Below are positions 1-5,554 of a DNA stretch of 5,871 bases, in pieces (the stretch's first letter is position 1; each line of letters opens with the position of its first letter). The position numbers and the translations under genes were made by a program. Below the pieces are notes generated by a model. It was not told the origin of the DNA, ran no database searches, and saw only the letters and a list, made by a program, of their open reading frames with translations. Source of the stretch: Treponema sp. (GTDB lineage: Bacteria; Spirochaetota; Spirochaetia; Treponematales; Breznakiellaceae); NCBI GenBank assembly GCA_031263435.1, contig JAISFT010000246.1, positions 1 to 5,871 of the forward strand. The letters are read 5' to 3'.

Positions 1-12
1 GGGCTGGAGGCA

Positions 13-48
13 GGGGGGAGACGAGCCAGCTTTGCTGGCGATCCCCCC
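13..48. repeat. GC-rich imperfect inverted repeat (two nested stems)
   Basis: Six G (13-18) can pair with six C (43-48). Inside them GCCAGC (25-30) and GCTGGC (34-39) form a perfect stem around a TTT loop, with an asymmetric internal loop between the two stems. No T run follows, so this is not a standard intrinsic terminator. The same stretch is open from base 1 in frame 1 and ends at a TAA (49-51), so it could be the last codons of an upstream gene (tail reading ...ASFAGDPP). It could equally be a dispersed palindromic element that ends an upstream frame by chance. The sequence alone does not decide between them. Confidence 0.5.
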
Positions 49-51
49 TAA

Positions 52-222
52 TATATGCTGAGGTATTTTCCATGTCTAAAGCGGTATACTTTTTGTTATA
101 AAAGCCTGTTGAACAGGGCAAGGTGAAGCGGCCCCGCTGTATACAAGCCGTTTGGTTCTACCGGTTTTTATGCCAAAACACACTATGCTTATCGCCGGTA
201 TTACCGATAATTAGGATCAGAT
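52..222 (+). other. Non-coding leader upstream of the 223-666 gene
   Basis: No convincing gene lies here; an ATG at 72 opens only nine codons. A TATACT (85-90) and a TATAAA (97-102) resemble -10 boxes, but neither has a recognisable -35 element at a proper distance. GTATAC occurs at 84-89 and 139-144, each preceded by GC. TACCGG (159-164) can pair with CCGGTA (195-200), while GGTA (197-200) can alternatively pair with TACC (202-205). Both options lie just before the AGGA ribosome-binding site (213-216). A regulated leader is possible but unproven. Confidence 0.3.
105..117. promoter_or_regulatory. Perfect 6+1+6 palindrome, possible operator
   Basis: CCTGTT (105-110) and AACAGG (112-117) are exact reverse complements around a single central G. 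A symmetrical site of this size is typical of dimeric repressor operators, and it lies just after a possible -10 box (TATAAA, 97-102). It does not match the LexA spacing of E. coli (CTGT-N8-ACAG) or the usual GAAC-N4-GTTC form. No regulator is named. Confidence 0.25.
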
Positions 223-666
223 ATGAATAAACGTATTAACCTGCAAGATAATATTTTCGTCCTGAGCAGCCGGCTCAAGGTACTACGGGACACCCTGATC
301 CTGGATACCGATCCGGCGATTTTTATGGAAAAAACCATAGAAGATACGGATTTTATCGACCAGGTCCTGGAAACTCTGCTGGAACACCTGCGGACCCACA
401 ACCGCATCTTCGAGCGGGACGAGGCTTTGGATTATCTTTCCGGCCTTGAATGGGATTTTTCCCGGTTTTTGGGTGAATTTTCTGCCGGCAGCGGGAGTAT
501 AAGCGCCGCTTCATATCCGGTACTGCTGGAACGAATCCAGATACTGCGGAACCGCAGCGCCGGGCGGCTCAAGGAAATCAACGAAAACCGGCGGACCGCC
601 ACCTCTGCCTCCGAAGAAAACACCGTAAGTTCCGATGAACTTAACGAACTTCTCAAAGATTTTTAG
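223..666 (+). CDS. Hypothetical small helical protein upstream of rsmD
   Basis: This is a 147-residue protein that I do not recognise as a named family. The start ATG has AGGA (213-216) six bases upstream, a good ribosome-binding site. There is no signal peptide, no membrane segment and no cysteine, so a soluble cytoplasmic protein is expected. The sequence reads as mostly alpha-helical: heptad-like stretches at about residues 5-27, 38-62, 64-86 and 97-122, rich in Leu, Arg and Glu. A Ser/Thr/Glu-rich linker (about 124-136) then leads to a short acidic amphipathic tail (SSDELNELLKDF) that resembles a docking peptide. The rsmD start lies 27 bases after the stop with no promoter or terminator visible between them, so the two are probably co-transcribed. 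A link to ribosome maturation would be inference from position only. Confidence 0.8.
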   Translation: MNKRINLQDNIFVLSSRLKVLRDTLILDTDPAIFMEKTIEDTDFIDQVLETLLEHLRTHNRIFERDEALDYLSGLEWDFSRFLGEFSAGSGSISAASYPVLLERIQILRNRSAGRLKEINENRRTATSASEENTVSSDELNELLKDF

Positions 667-693
667 GCTTTCCGGCCTTTCCCACAGGGTTCT

Positions 694-1254
694 ATGAGGA
701 TTTCTGGGGGTACGCTGAGGGGGCGCACCGTAAAGATTCCCCCGGGGACCATCAGACCCAGCATGGACCGGATGCGCGAATCGGTCTTTGCCGCCCTGGG
801 AGATCTATCGGGGGCCTCTTTCCTGGATATGTTCAGCGGCACGGGGATCATTGCCCTGGAAGCGGCTTCCCGGGGGGCCCTCTACATCGATGCGGTGGAA
901 AAGGATCCCCGGAAACGGGATACACTGATAGGCAATGTATCCATTTCCCCTGTCCGTATCCACTGTCATTGTATGGCTGCGGAGCTTTACATAAAACGGG
1001 CAAAACGGAATTTCGATTATATCTTCTGCGATCCACCCTTCCCCTACCGTTTCAAATGGGAGCTGATACGGGATATCGCCGCCTCCGCGCTGGTCCGGGA
1101 GGGCACCCTGATCCTGCTGCAGCGTCCCCGTGAAGATTTTTTCGACGGGGATCTTAATTTCATTCGAAAGTTAAGTCCCCGGGAATTCGGCCGCTCGGTG
1201 GTGGAATTTCTTCAGATACAGGGGGACGGTGAAACAGGCATGGGGGAATCATGA
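694..1254 (+). CDS. rsmD: 16S rRNA (guanine(966)-N(2))-methyltransferase RsmD
   Basis: RsmD transfers a methyl group from S-adenosylmethionine to N2 of G966 in helix 31 of 16S rRNA during 30S assembly in the cytoplasm. The 186-residue length is usual for the family. The N-terminus carries the RsmD signature (RISGGTLRGR, residues 2-11, then RPSMDRMRESVF, 21-32). SAM-binding motif I follows (FLDMFSGTGIIALEAASRG, 43-61), with an acidic ribose-binding position at E69. The catalytic motif IV is DPPF (113-116), as expected of N2-guanine methyltransferases. The C-terminal EFGRSVVEF (164-172) fits the family ending. The start ATG is placed by the family N-terminus; a modest AGGG (686-689) stands four bases upstream. 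It probably forms a unit with the upstream helical protein. The last eight or so residues (GDGETGMGES) look like a flexible tail beyond the core. Confidence 0.95.
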   Translation: MRISGGTLRGRTVKIPPGTIRPSMDRMRESVFAALGDLSGASFLDMFSGTGIIALEAASRGALYIDAVEKDPRKRDTLIGNVSISPVRIHCHCMAAELYIKRAKRNFDYIFCDPPFPYRFKWELIRDIAASALVREGTLILLQRPREDFFDGDLNFIRKLSPREFGRSVVEFLQIQGDGETGMGES

Positions 1255-1272
1255 CATTGTGGTATTATTTTT

Positions 1273-1301
1273 TTGACAATACCGGGTTATGGTGTTATTA
1301 T
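1273..1301 (+). promoter_or_regulatory. Near-consensus sigma-70 promoter for the TPR gene pair
   Basis: A perfect TTGACA (1273-1278) is followed after 17 bases by TATTAT (1296-1301), which matches five of six positions of the -10 consensus. The expected transcription start is near 1308. That would place the GTG at 1314 only about six bases into the transcript, which favours the ATG at 1326 as the real start of the next gene. GGTATT (1261-1266) and AATACC (1278-1283) form an inverted repeat that brackets the -35 box and could be an operator. Confidence 0.75.
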
Positions 1302-1325
1302 TAAGAATCGATAGTGGTATATTGG

Positions 1326-1673
1326 ATGGATTATAAAAAAACATTCGAAAAATTCGAAGACGGAAATTACCTTATAAAAACCACAGCGGCCCCCAAACTG
1401 GACGGCGCCCTGAAGGTCTCCCTGAACCGAAAAGGAAATGTCCTTCTTAACCAGGGTGATATTGAGGGGGCCCGGCGTATATTTATGACCACCGGTTATT
1501 CCGACGGCCTGTGCCGGGTTGGGGATCTTTACCGGTCCCGGGGCCGGATTCTGGATGCCCTTAAGATGTACTGGATCGCCCCGGATCATACCAAATCGGA
1601 AACAATTATCATACAACTTTCGGAAATAATCAGAAAACTTATGAATGAAGGAGAGGATGGTCCCGATGACTGA
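1326..1673 (+). CDS. Small TPR-like protein paired with a large TPR protein
   Basis: This 115-residue protein is of unknown function. After a charged N-terminus (DYKKTFEKFED) the middle contains two helix-hairpin units with TPR-like spacing: GNVLLNQGDIEGARRIF (residues 37-53) and GDLYRSRGRILDALKMYW (66-83). A last amphipathic helix (about 92-110) precedes an acidic tail. There is no signal peptide or membrane segment, so it should be cytoplasmic. A GTG in frame at 1314 would add four residues, but it lies almost at the predicted transcription start (about 1308). Neither start has a clear ribosome-binding site, so translation from a short leader is likely. The stop overlaps the start of the ten-TPR protein (ATGACTGA), which points to translational coupling and to a pair that works together. 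The partner role is inference. Confidence 0.8.
   Translation: MDYKKTFEKFEDGNYLIKTTAAPKLDGALKVSLNRKGNVLLNQGDIEGARRIFMTTGYSDGLCRVGDLYRSRGRILDALKMYWIAPDHTKSETIIIQLSEIIRKLMNEGEDGPDD
1650..1656 (+). promoter_or_regulatory. Ribosome-binding site that selects the ATG at 1666
   Basis: GGAGAGG lies inside the end of the upstream small gene. It sits nine bases before ATG 1666, a workable distance, but directly against ATG 1657 and downstream of ATG 1645. This makes 1666 the best start of the TPR protein. The ATG at 1657 is still possible if the AAGGAG beginning at 1648 is used at a three-base spacing. Confidence 0.55.
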
Positions 1674-2820
1674 GATGAACGAAGCAGACCAGCTTCATGA
1701 TGAAGAGTTTCAGGAAGGTCCCCAGGGCCTTTCGGCAAAGACGCCGGAGGGCGCCGAAATTTCCGACCTTTCCAAACAGGGATACCAACTGCTCAAAGAG
1801 AATAGAATTACTGAGGCCATGGATCGCTTTAACCGGATACTGGAAGTGGACGATGACAACAACTATGCCCTGGTTGGTATGGGGGACGCCGCCCGTAAAC
1901 GGGGGGGGTTCCGGGAGGCGGTAGACTACTATCAGCGCTGCCTGACCCACCATCCGGGGAATAACTACGCCCTCTTCGGCCTGGCGGACTGTTACAAGGC
2001 CCTGAACCAATTCCACAAGGCCATAGAAATATGGGAACAGTACCTGCTTCACGACGATACCAATATTACGGTCCTTACCCGGGTGGCAGACGCCTACCGG
2101 AAAGTCCGGGATTTCAAACATTCCAAGGCGGTGTACCTTAAGGTGCTGGAAATGGAGGAGCGGAATCCCTATGCCATCATCGGTCTGGGCCATCTGCATT
2201 ACGATTTTAAGGAATACCGGGACGCCCTGTTTTACTGGGAAAAGATGTTTGAATCCAACCGGGAAGGGGTGGATATCCGGGTACTTACCTCCATTGGAAA
2301 CTGCCACCGGAAGCTCAAAAGCTTTGAAGAGGGCATTGTCTACTTCGAAATGGCCCTGCAGCGGGAACCGTTTAATTTCTATGCCCTTTTCGGCATGGCC
2401 GACTGTTACCGGGGCATGAACCAGCAGGACCGTTCCCTGAGCTACTGGAACCGTATCCTGGAGCAGGACCCCCGCAACAAGGTGATTCTGACCCGGGCGG
2501 GGGACGCCTACCGGCACATGGAAAACTATGAAAAGGCGGTGGAGTACTACCAGCGGGCCCTGAACATCGAATTTGATACCTACGCGGTCCTCGGCCTGGC
2601 GGTAGTGGCCAAGGCCCAGGGCCGTTATGCCGAGGCTCTGGAATCCCTGGGCCGGCTGATCCAGCAGGATCCCAAGAACTACCGGCTCTACCTGGAACTG
2701 GCGGACTGCTACCTGAGACGGGGGGACAAGCACCGGGCCCGGGAAACTCTGGAGAGTTTTCAACATCTGGGAATCCGCAGCCAGGCGATTACGGAGATGC
2801 TGGAAAAAATCAAAGACTAG
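1666..2820 (+). CDS. Ten-unit tetratricopeptide repeat (TPR) protein
   Basis: This 384-residue cytoplasmic protein is almost entirely a TPR solenoid. TPRs normally act as peptide-binding scaffolds, and no catalytic domain is present. After an acidic, flexible start (about 1-32) come ten units beginning near residues 33, 67, 101, 135, 169, 205, 239, 273, 306 and 340, with a capping helix at about 371-384. Unit starts alternate from unit 3 on. Units 3, 5, 7 and 9 begin with a Tyr-Ala motif (YALFGLADCY, YAIIGLGHLH, YALFGMADCY, YAVLGLAVVA); units 4, 6 and 8 begin with a Leu-Thr motif (VLTRVADAYR, VLTSIGNCHR, ILTRAGDAYR). Units 3 and 7 agree at about 15 of 34 positions, suggesting growth by tandem duplication. 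The chosen ATG has GGAGAGG nine bases upstream; in-frame ATGs at 1645 and 1657 are less well placed. It overlaps the preceding gene by 8 bases, and rlmN starts 9 bases after it. Ligand and function are unknown. Confidence 0.88.
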   Translation: MTEMNEADQLHDEEFQEGPQGLSAKTPEGAEISDLSKQGYQLLKENRITEAMDRFNRILEVDDDNNYALVGMGDAARKRGGFREAVDYYQRCLTHHPGNNYALFGLADCYKALNQFHKAIEIWEQYLLHDDTNITVLTRVADAYRKVRDFKHSKAVYLKVLEMEERNPYAIIGLGHLHYDFKEYRDALFYWEKMFESNREGVDIRVLTSIGNCHRKLKSFEEGIVYFEMALQREPFNFYALFGMADCYRGMNQQDRSLSYWNRILEQDPRNKVILTRAGDAYRHMENYEKAVEYYQRALNIEFDTYAVLGLAVVAKAQGRYAEALESLGRLIQQDPKNYRLYLELADCYLRRGDKHRARETLESFQHLGIRSQAITEMLEKIKD

Positions 2821-2829
2821 CAGCCTGTT

Positions 2830-3912
2830 ATGTATGAAGCGCAGCAAATTCCCGAGGATACGCGGACGCCGGTGCGGAGCCTGAGCGGTTTCTCCGTGGA
2901 TGAACTGATCTCCCTGCTCTCACCCCTTCCCCCCTACAAGTGCCGGGAGCTGTTCAAATGGATATCCCGGGGCGCCTGCTGTTTTGATGACATGACCAGT
3001 CTGGGAAAACAGGAAAGGGAGGAGCTTTCCCGCGGTTTTGTCCTGCGCTCCACCGGCCGGGGCAAAGAACTGGCGGACCCGGACGGGACCCTTAAGCTGC
3101 AGATAAGGCTCCACGATGGGGCCCTGACGGAAGCGGTACTCCTGACGGACAGGGGGGGCCGCAGTACTGCCTGCATATCCAGTCAGGCGGGTTGTCCGGT
3201 GGGCTGTGTGTTCTGTAAGACCGGCTCCCTGGGATTCCGCCGGAATCTGGAGGCCGGGGAAATGGTGGAGCAGTTCCTCCATATCAGGGAGGCGGGGGCC
3301 CGTTTGGGAAGGGAAGTTACCCACCTGGTGATCATGGGCATGGGGGAACCCCTGCTTAACCTGGGGGAACTGCGCCGGGCCGTCGGGATCATCACCGATT
3401 CCCGGGGCCTGGGGCTTTCCAAACGGCGGATCACCGCATCTACCAGCGGCATCGTCGGGGGTATCCGGGAACTGGCGGATTGCGGCCCCCCCCTGCGGCT
3501 GGCCTTTTCCCTGACCAGCGCCAGGGAAGCCTTGAGGAACGCCCTTGTCCCCAGCGGCGGGGCCAATCCCCTTCCCCGGATTAAGGAAGCCCTTGGCTAT
3601 TACCAGAAAAAGACGGGGCAGCGGATCACCCTGGAGGCGGTGCTGCTGGGGGGGCTCAATACCGGGGCGGAAGAGGCGGCGGCTTTCTGCGCCTTTGCCC
3701 GGGGCCTGGATGTCGTGGTGAATCTGATCCCCTGGAACCCTGTGGGGGGGCTCAGTTTCCGCGGCCGCGCCCTCCGGGAACCGGCCCCCGCCGAAACCGA
3801 AGCCTTTGCCCGGCTGCTGGAACAGGGCGGCCTTAAGACAACCCGCCGTTTCCGCCGGGGCCGGGGCATCTCGGGGGCCTGCGGACAGTTGGGAAGCCTT
3901 GATCCGTGTTGA
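2830..3912 (+). CDS. rlmN: Radical-SAM 23S rRNA adenine(2503)-C2 / tRNA adenine(37)-C2 methyltransferase RlmN
   Basis: RlmN makes 2-methyladenosine at A2503 of 23S rRNA and, in species studied, at A37 of some tRNAs, using a radical SAM mechanism with a methyl-cysteine relay. The 360 residues match the family. The 4Fe-4S cluster motif is C122, C126, C129 (CPVGCVFC). The relay cysteines correspond to C115 (in ACISSQAGC) and C351 (in GACGQLG), and the conserved acidic residue is E101. GMGEPLLN (170-177), STSG (204-207) and NLIPWNP (298-304) are further family motifs. All these residues are present, so the enzyme should be active and RlmN-like. The usual SLHA motif reads SLTSA here (227-231). About 15 residues precede the typical family start, and no ribosome-binding site stands before ATG 2830. 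Translation may be coupled to the TPR gene, or start at an internal GTG (2872 or 2896). It probably shares the promoter at 1273. Confidence 0.95.
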   Translation: MYEAQQIPEDTRTPVRSLSGFSVDELISLLSPLPPYKCRELFKWISRGACCFDDMTSLGKQEREELSRGFVLRSTGRGKELADPDGTLKLQIRLHDGALTEAVLLTDRGGRSTACISSQAGCPVGCVFCKTGSLGFRRNLEAGEMVEQFLHIREAGARLGREVTHLVIMGMGEPLLNLGELRRAVGIITDSRGLGLSKRRITASTSGIVGGIRELADCGPPLRLAFSLTSAREALRNALVPSGGANPLPRIKEALGYYQKKTGQRITLEAVLLGGLNTGAEEAAAFCAFARGLDVVVNLIPWNPVGGLSFRGRALREPAPAETEAFARLLEQGGLKTTRRFRRGRGISGACGQLGSLDPC

Positions 3913-3938
3913 CACTGAAAAGGCTTTCGGCCTAGAAT
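3909..3938 (+). promoter_or_regulatory. Near-consensus sigma-70 promoter for tRNA-Leu and probably tig-clpP
   Basis: TTGACA (3909-3914) overlaps the rlmN stop codon TGA (3910-3912). After an 18-base spacer comes TAGAAT (3933-3938), five of six matches to TATAAT. Transcription should start near 3945, about 50 bases before the tRNA. The spacer and the first -10 base hold a small inverted repeat (AGGC 3921-3924, GCCT 3930-3933). No terminator follows the tRNA, so read-through into tig is likely. Confidence 0.75.
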
Positions 3939-3994
3939 CGTCCAGGAACGGTAATACCCCTTTCAAAGGATCTGTTCGTACCGCTTGATCTAAA

Positions 3995-4075
<81 letters not shown>

Positions 4076-4093
4076 GAACAGGACAAATCTAAT

Positions 4094-4151
4094 CGGAATA
4101 CGGGAGGCCGGTTTTCAATTTTTTTCAAGGGAAAACCTGGCAAAGATTCCG
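4094..4151 (+). promoter_or_regulatory. Structured leader between tRNA-Leu and tig
   Basis: CGGAAT (4094-4099) can pair with ATTCCG (4146-4151). Inside it CCGGTTTTC (4108-4116) can pair with GAAAACCTGG (4131-4140) apart from one bulged T. The seven-T run (4119-4125) lies in the loop rather than after the stem, so this is not an intrinsic terminator. The structure ends 11 bases before the tig ribosome-binding site. It may affect 3' processing of the tRNA, stability of the tig message, or translation. The role is inferred; only the pairing is seen. Confidence 0.4.
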
Positions 4152-4162
4152 TTTCCATACCC

Positions 4163-4170
4163 GGAGAGGA
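4163..4170 (+). promoter_or_regulatory. Ribosome-binding site that fixes the GTG start of tig
   Basis: GGAGAGGA is followed after four bases by GTG 4175 (eight bases from its GGAG core). This strong site, together with the family N-terminus, decides for GTG 4175 and against the in-frame GTG at 4001, which lies inside the tRNA. Confidence 0.75.
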
Positions 4171-4174
4171 CATT

Positions 4175-5545
4175 GTGACCATAAACAAAGAGATAAGCCG
4201 CCTGGAGCATTCAAGCATCAAACTGACCCTTACTGTGGCAAAGGACGATGTCCGGTCCCAGTACGAGGAGATTCTGGGCAACTACAGCAAGAACCTGCAA
4301 CTGCCCGGTTTTAGGCGGGGCAAGGTACCCCGGGATGTGGTGATACGGAAACTGGGGGAGGGTCTTAAGGCGGAAACGCTGGCGGCTCTTATTGAAAAGT
4401 CGGCGGCGGAGTTTTTTGAAGATAAGAATCTTCCCCGGGGGGAGCGGCCCCTGCCCTATTCCACCCCTCAACTGCAGGGCGAACCGGCGCTGGATCTGGA
4501 CAACGAGCTGAGTTACTCCATGATCTACGACGTGCTTCCCGAAGTAAAGATCGGCGCCTGGAAGGGGCGGGAGGCCGAAGTTCCGGAGGTGGAACTGAGC
4601 GATGACGACATAAACCGGGAATTGGAGGCGGTCCGGGAACGGAACGCCATTGTCCTGGACCGGGACGACAGTGCGGAGGCGGAAAAGGACAATGTTGTTA
4701 CGGTTGATTACAGCGAAATCGGAGATAATGGAGAAATAGTTGCCGGATCGGAACGGCAGGATTTTGTATTTACCCTTGGAAGGGGCGGGAACATCTACAG
4801 GTTCGATGACGAGATTCTGGGGATGAAAAAAAATGAAACCCGGGAGCTGGTAAAAACCTATCCCCCGGAGGAAAGCGACAGCACGCTGGCCGGGAAAACC
4901 ATCAAAATCCGGGTAACGCTTAAGGCATTGAAGGAGCGCAGGCTTCCCGAACTGGACGACGATCTGGCCCAGGATGTGGACGAAAAGTACCACAACCTTG
5001 AGGATCTGAAGAACAGTATCCGGGAATCCCTTAACCGGAACCTGGAAAACCGGCTTCGGGACCTCAAGATCAGCAAAATTCTGGAACAGATTGTTGCCGA
5101 TACCCCTGCGGATATTCCCCTGTCCATGATCCGTATAGAACTTGATTCCCGGTGGCGCAGCCTGAGCCGCCGTTTTAATGCGACTCCGGATCAGGTAAAA
5201 ACGATCATGGGGGGGGGCAGCGGGCAGAGCCCGGAAGATATCGAGAACGGCTGGCGTCCCGAGGCTGTCAAGGCTATTCATTCCCGGCTTATTGTGGAAA
5301 CCCTGATGGAAGAACTTAAGCTGGAAGCCGGCGATGAAGAAATAAAAAAAGAAATAGCGGACATTGCCGCCGCGGGAAACGGCACGGTGGAAGAAATAGA
5401 AAAATATTACGAAGAAGAACACATGCGGGAATACCTCCGGGAGAACATAAAGGAGCGGAAGCTCTTTGACATCCTGCTGGCGGAAAACACCATTAAACCG
5501 GGAAAGAGGGAGAATTATCTGGACCTTATGTCCAATAATGGTTAA
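4175..5545 (+). CDS. tig: Trigger factor, ribosome-associated chaperone and prolyl isomerase
   Basis: Trigger factor binds next to the ribosomal exit tunnel and shields and folds emerging chains. From GTG 4175 the protein has 456 residues, close to the usual 430-450. The N-terminal ribosome-binding domain carries the signature loop GFRRGKVP (45-52), at nearly the same position as in E. coli, which supports this start. The FKBP-type peptidyl-prolyl isomerase domain covers about 170-250 (NVVTVDYSEIG at its start, then FTLGRGGNIYRFDDEILGM). The C-terminal chaperone arms begin at LPELDDDLAQ (257-266) and run to the end. The frame stays open back to 4001, but that part translates the tRNA (starting VVKLVDTPDLGSGA) and is spurious. 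A run of nine G (5209-5217) lies at codons 345-348. Transcription probably comes from the promoter at 3909 through the tRNA. clpP follows 9 bases later. Confidence 0.95.
   Translation: MTINKEISRLEHSSIKLTLTVAKDDVRSQYEEILGNYSKNLQLPGFRRGKVPRDVVIRKLGEGLKAETLAALIEKSAAEFFEDKNLPRGERPLPYSTPQLQGEPALDLDNELSYSMIYDVLPEVKIGAWKGREAEVPEVELSDDDINRELEAVRERNAIVLDRDDSAEAEKDNVVTVDYSEIGDNGEIVAGSERQDFVFTLGRGGNIYRFDDEILGMKKNETRELVKTYPPEESDSTLAGKTIKIRVTLKALKERRLPELDDDLAQDVDEKYHNLEDLKNSIRESLNRNLENRLRDLKISKILEQIVADTPADIPLSMIRIELDSRWRSLSRRFNATPDQVKTIMGGGSGQSPEDIENGWRPEAVKAIHSRLIVETLMEELKLEAGDEEIKKEIADIAAAGNGTVEEIEKYYEEEHMREYLRENIKERKLFDILLAENTIKPGKRENYLDLMSNNG
5209..5217. repeat. Nine-G homopolymer inside tig
   Basis: Nine consecutive G encode the end of Met345, Gly-Gly and the start of a third Gly in the C-terminal chaperone domain. 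The frame is intact in this copy. Tracts of this length can slip during replication; T. pallidum is known to vary poly-G lengths near some genes. An eight-G tract also lies in the TPR gene (1901-1908), and three seven-G tracts lie in rlmN. Confidence 0.6.
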
Positions 5546-5554
5546 ATTTAATCT

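Noticed and set aside
72..101. Nine-codon reading frame starting at ATG 72
   Set aside because: It has no ribosome-binding site and is too short to support as a gene; a leader peptide cannot be argued from composition.
115..140. Definite cobalamin riboswitch
   Set aside because: Only a loose similarity to the core is seen, no convincing B12 box follows, and the downstream gene has no known link to cobalamin.
1314..1325. GTG 1314 as start of the small TPR-like gene
   Set aside because: It lies about six bases after the predicted transcription start and has no ribosome-binding site; ATG 1326 is more plausible, though not certain.
1639..2847. Minus-strand open frame opposite the TPR gene (402 codons)
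   Set aside because: The + strand frame has clear ten-fold TPR periodicity; the antisense product has no recognisable domain and only mirrors the repeats.
4108..4140. Intrinsic terminator between tRNA-Leu and tig
   Set aside because: The T run (4119-4125) is in the loop of the hairpin and not after the 3' arm, so the structure does not fit a terminator.
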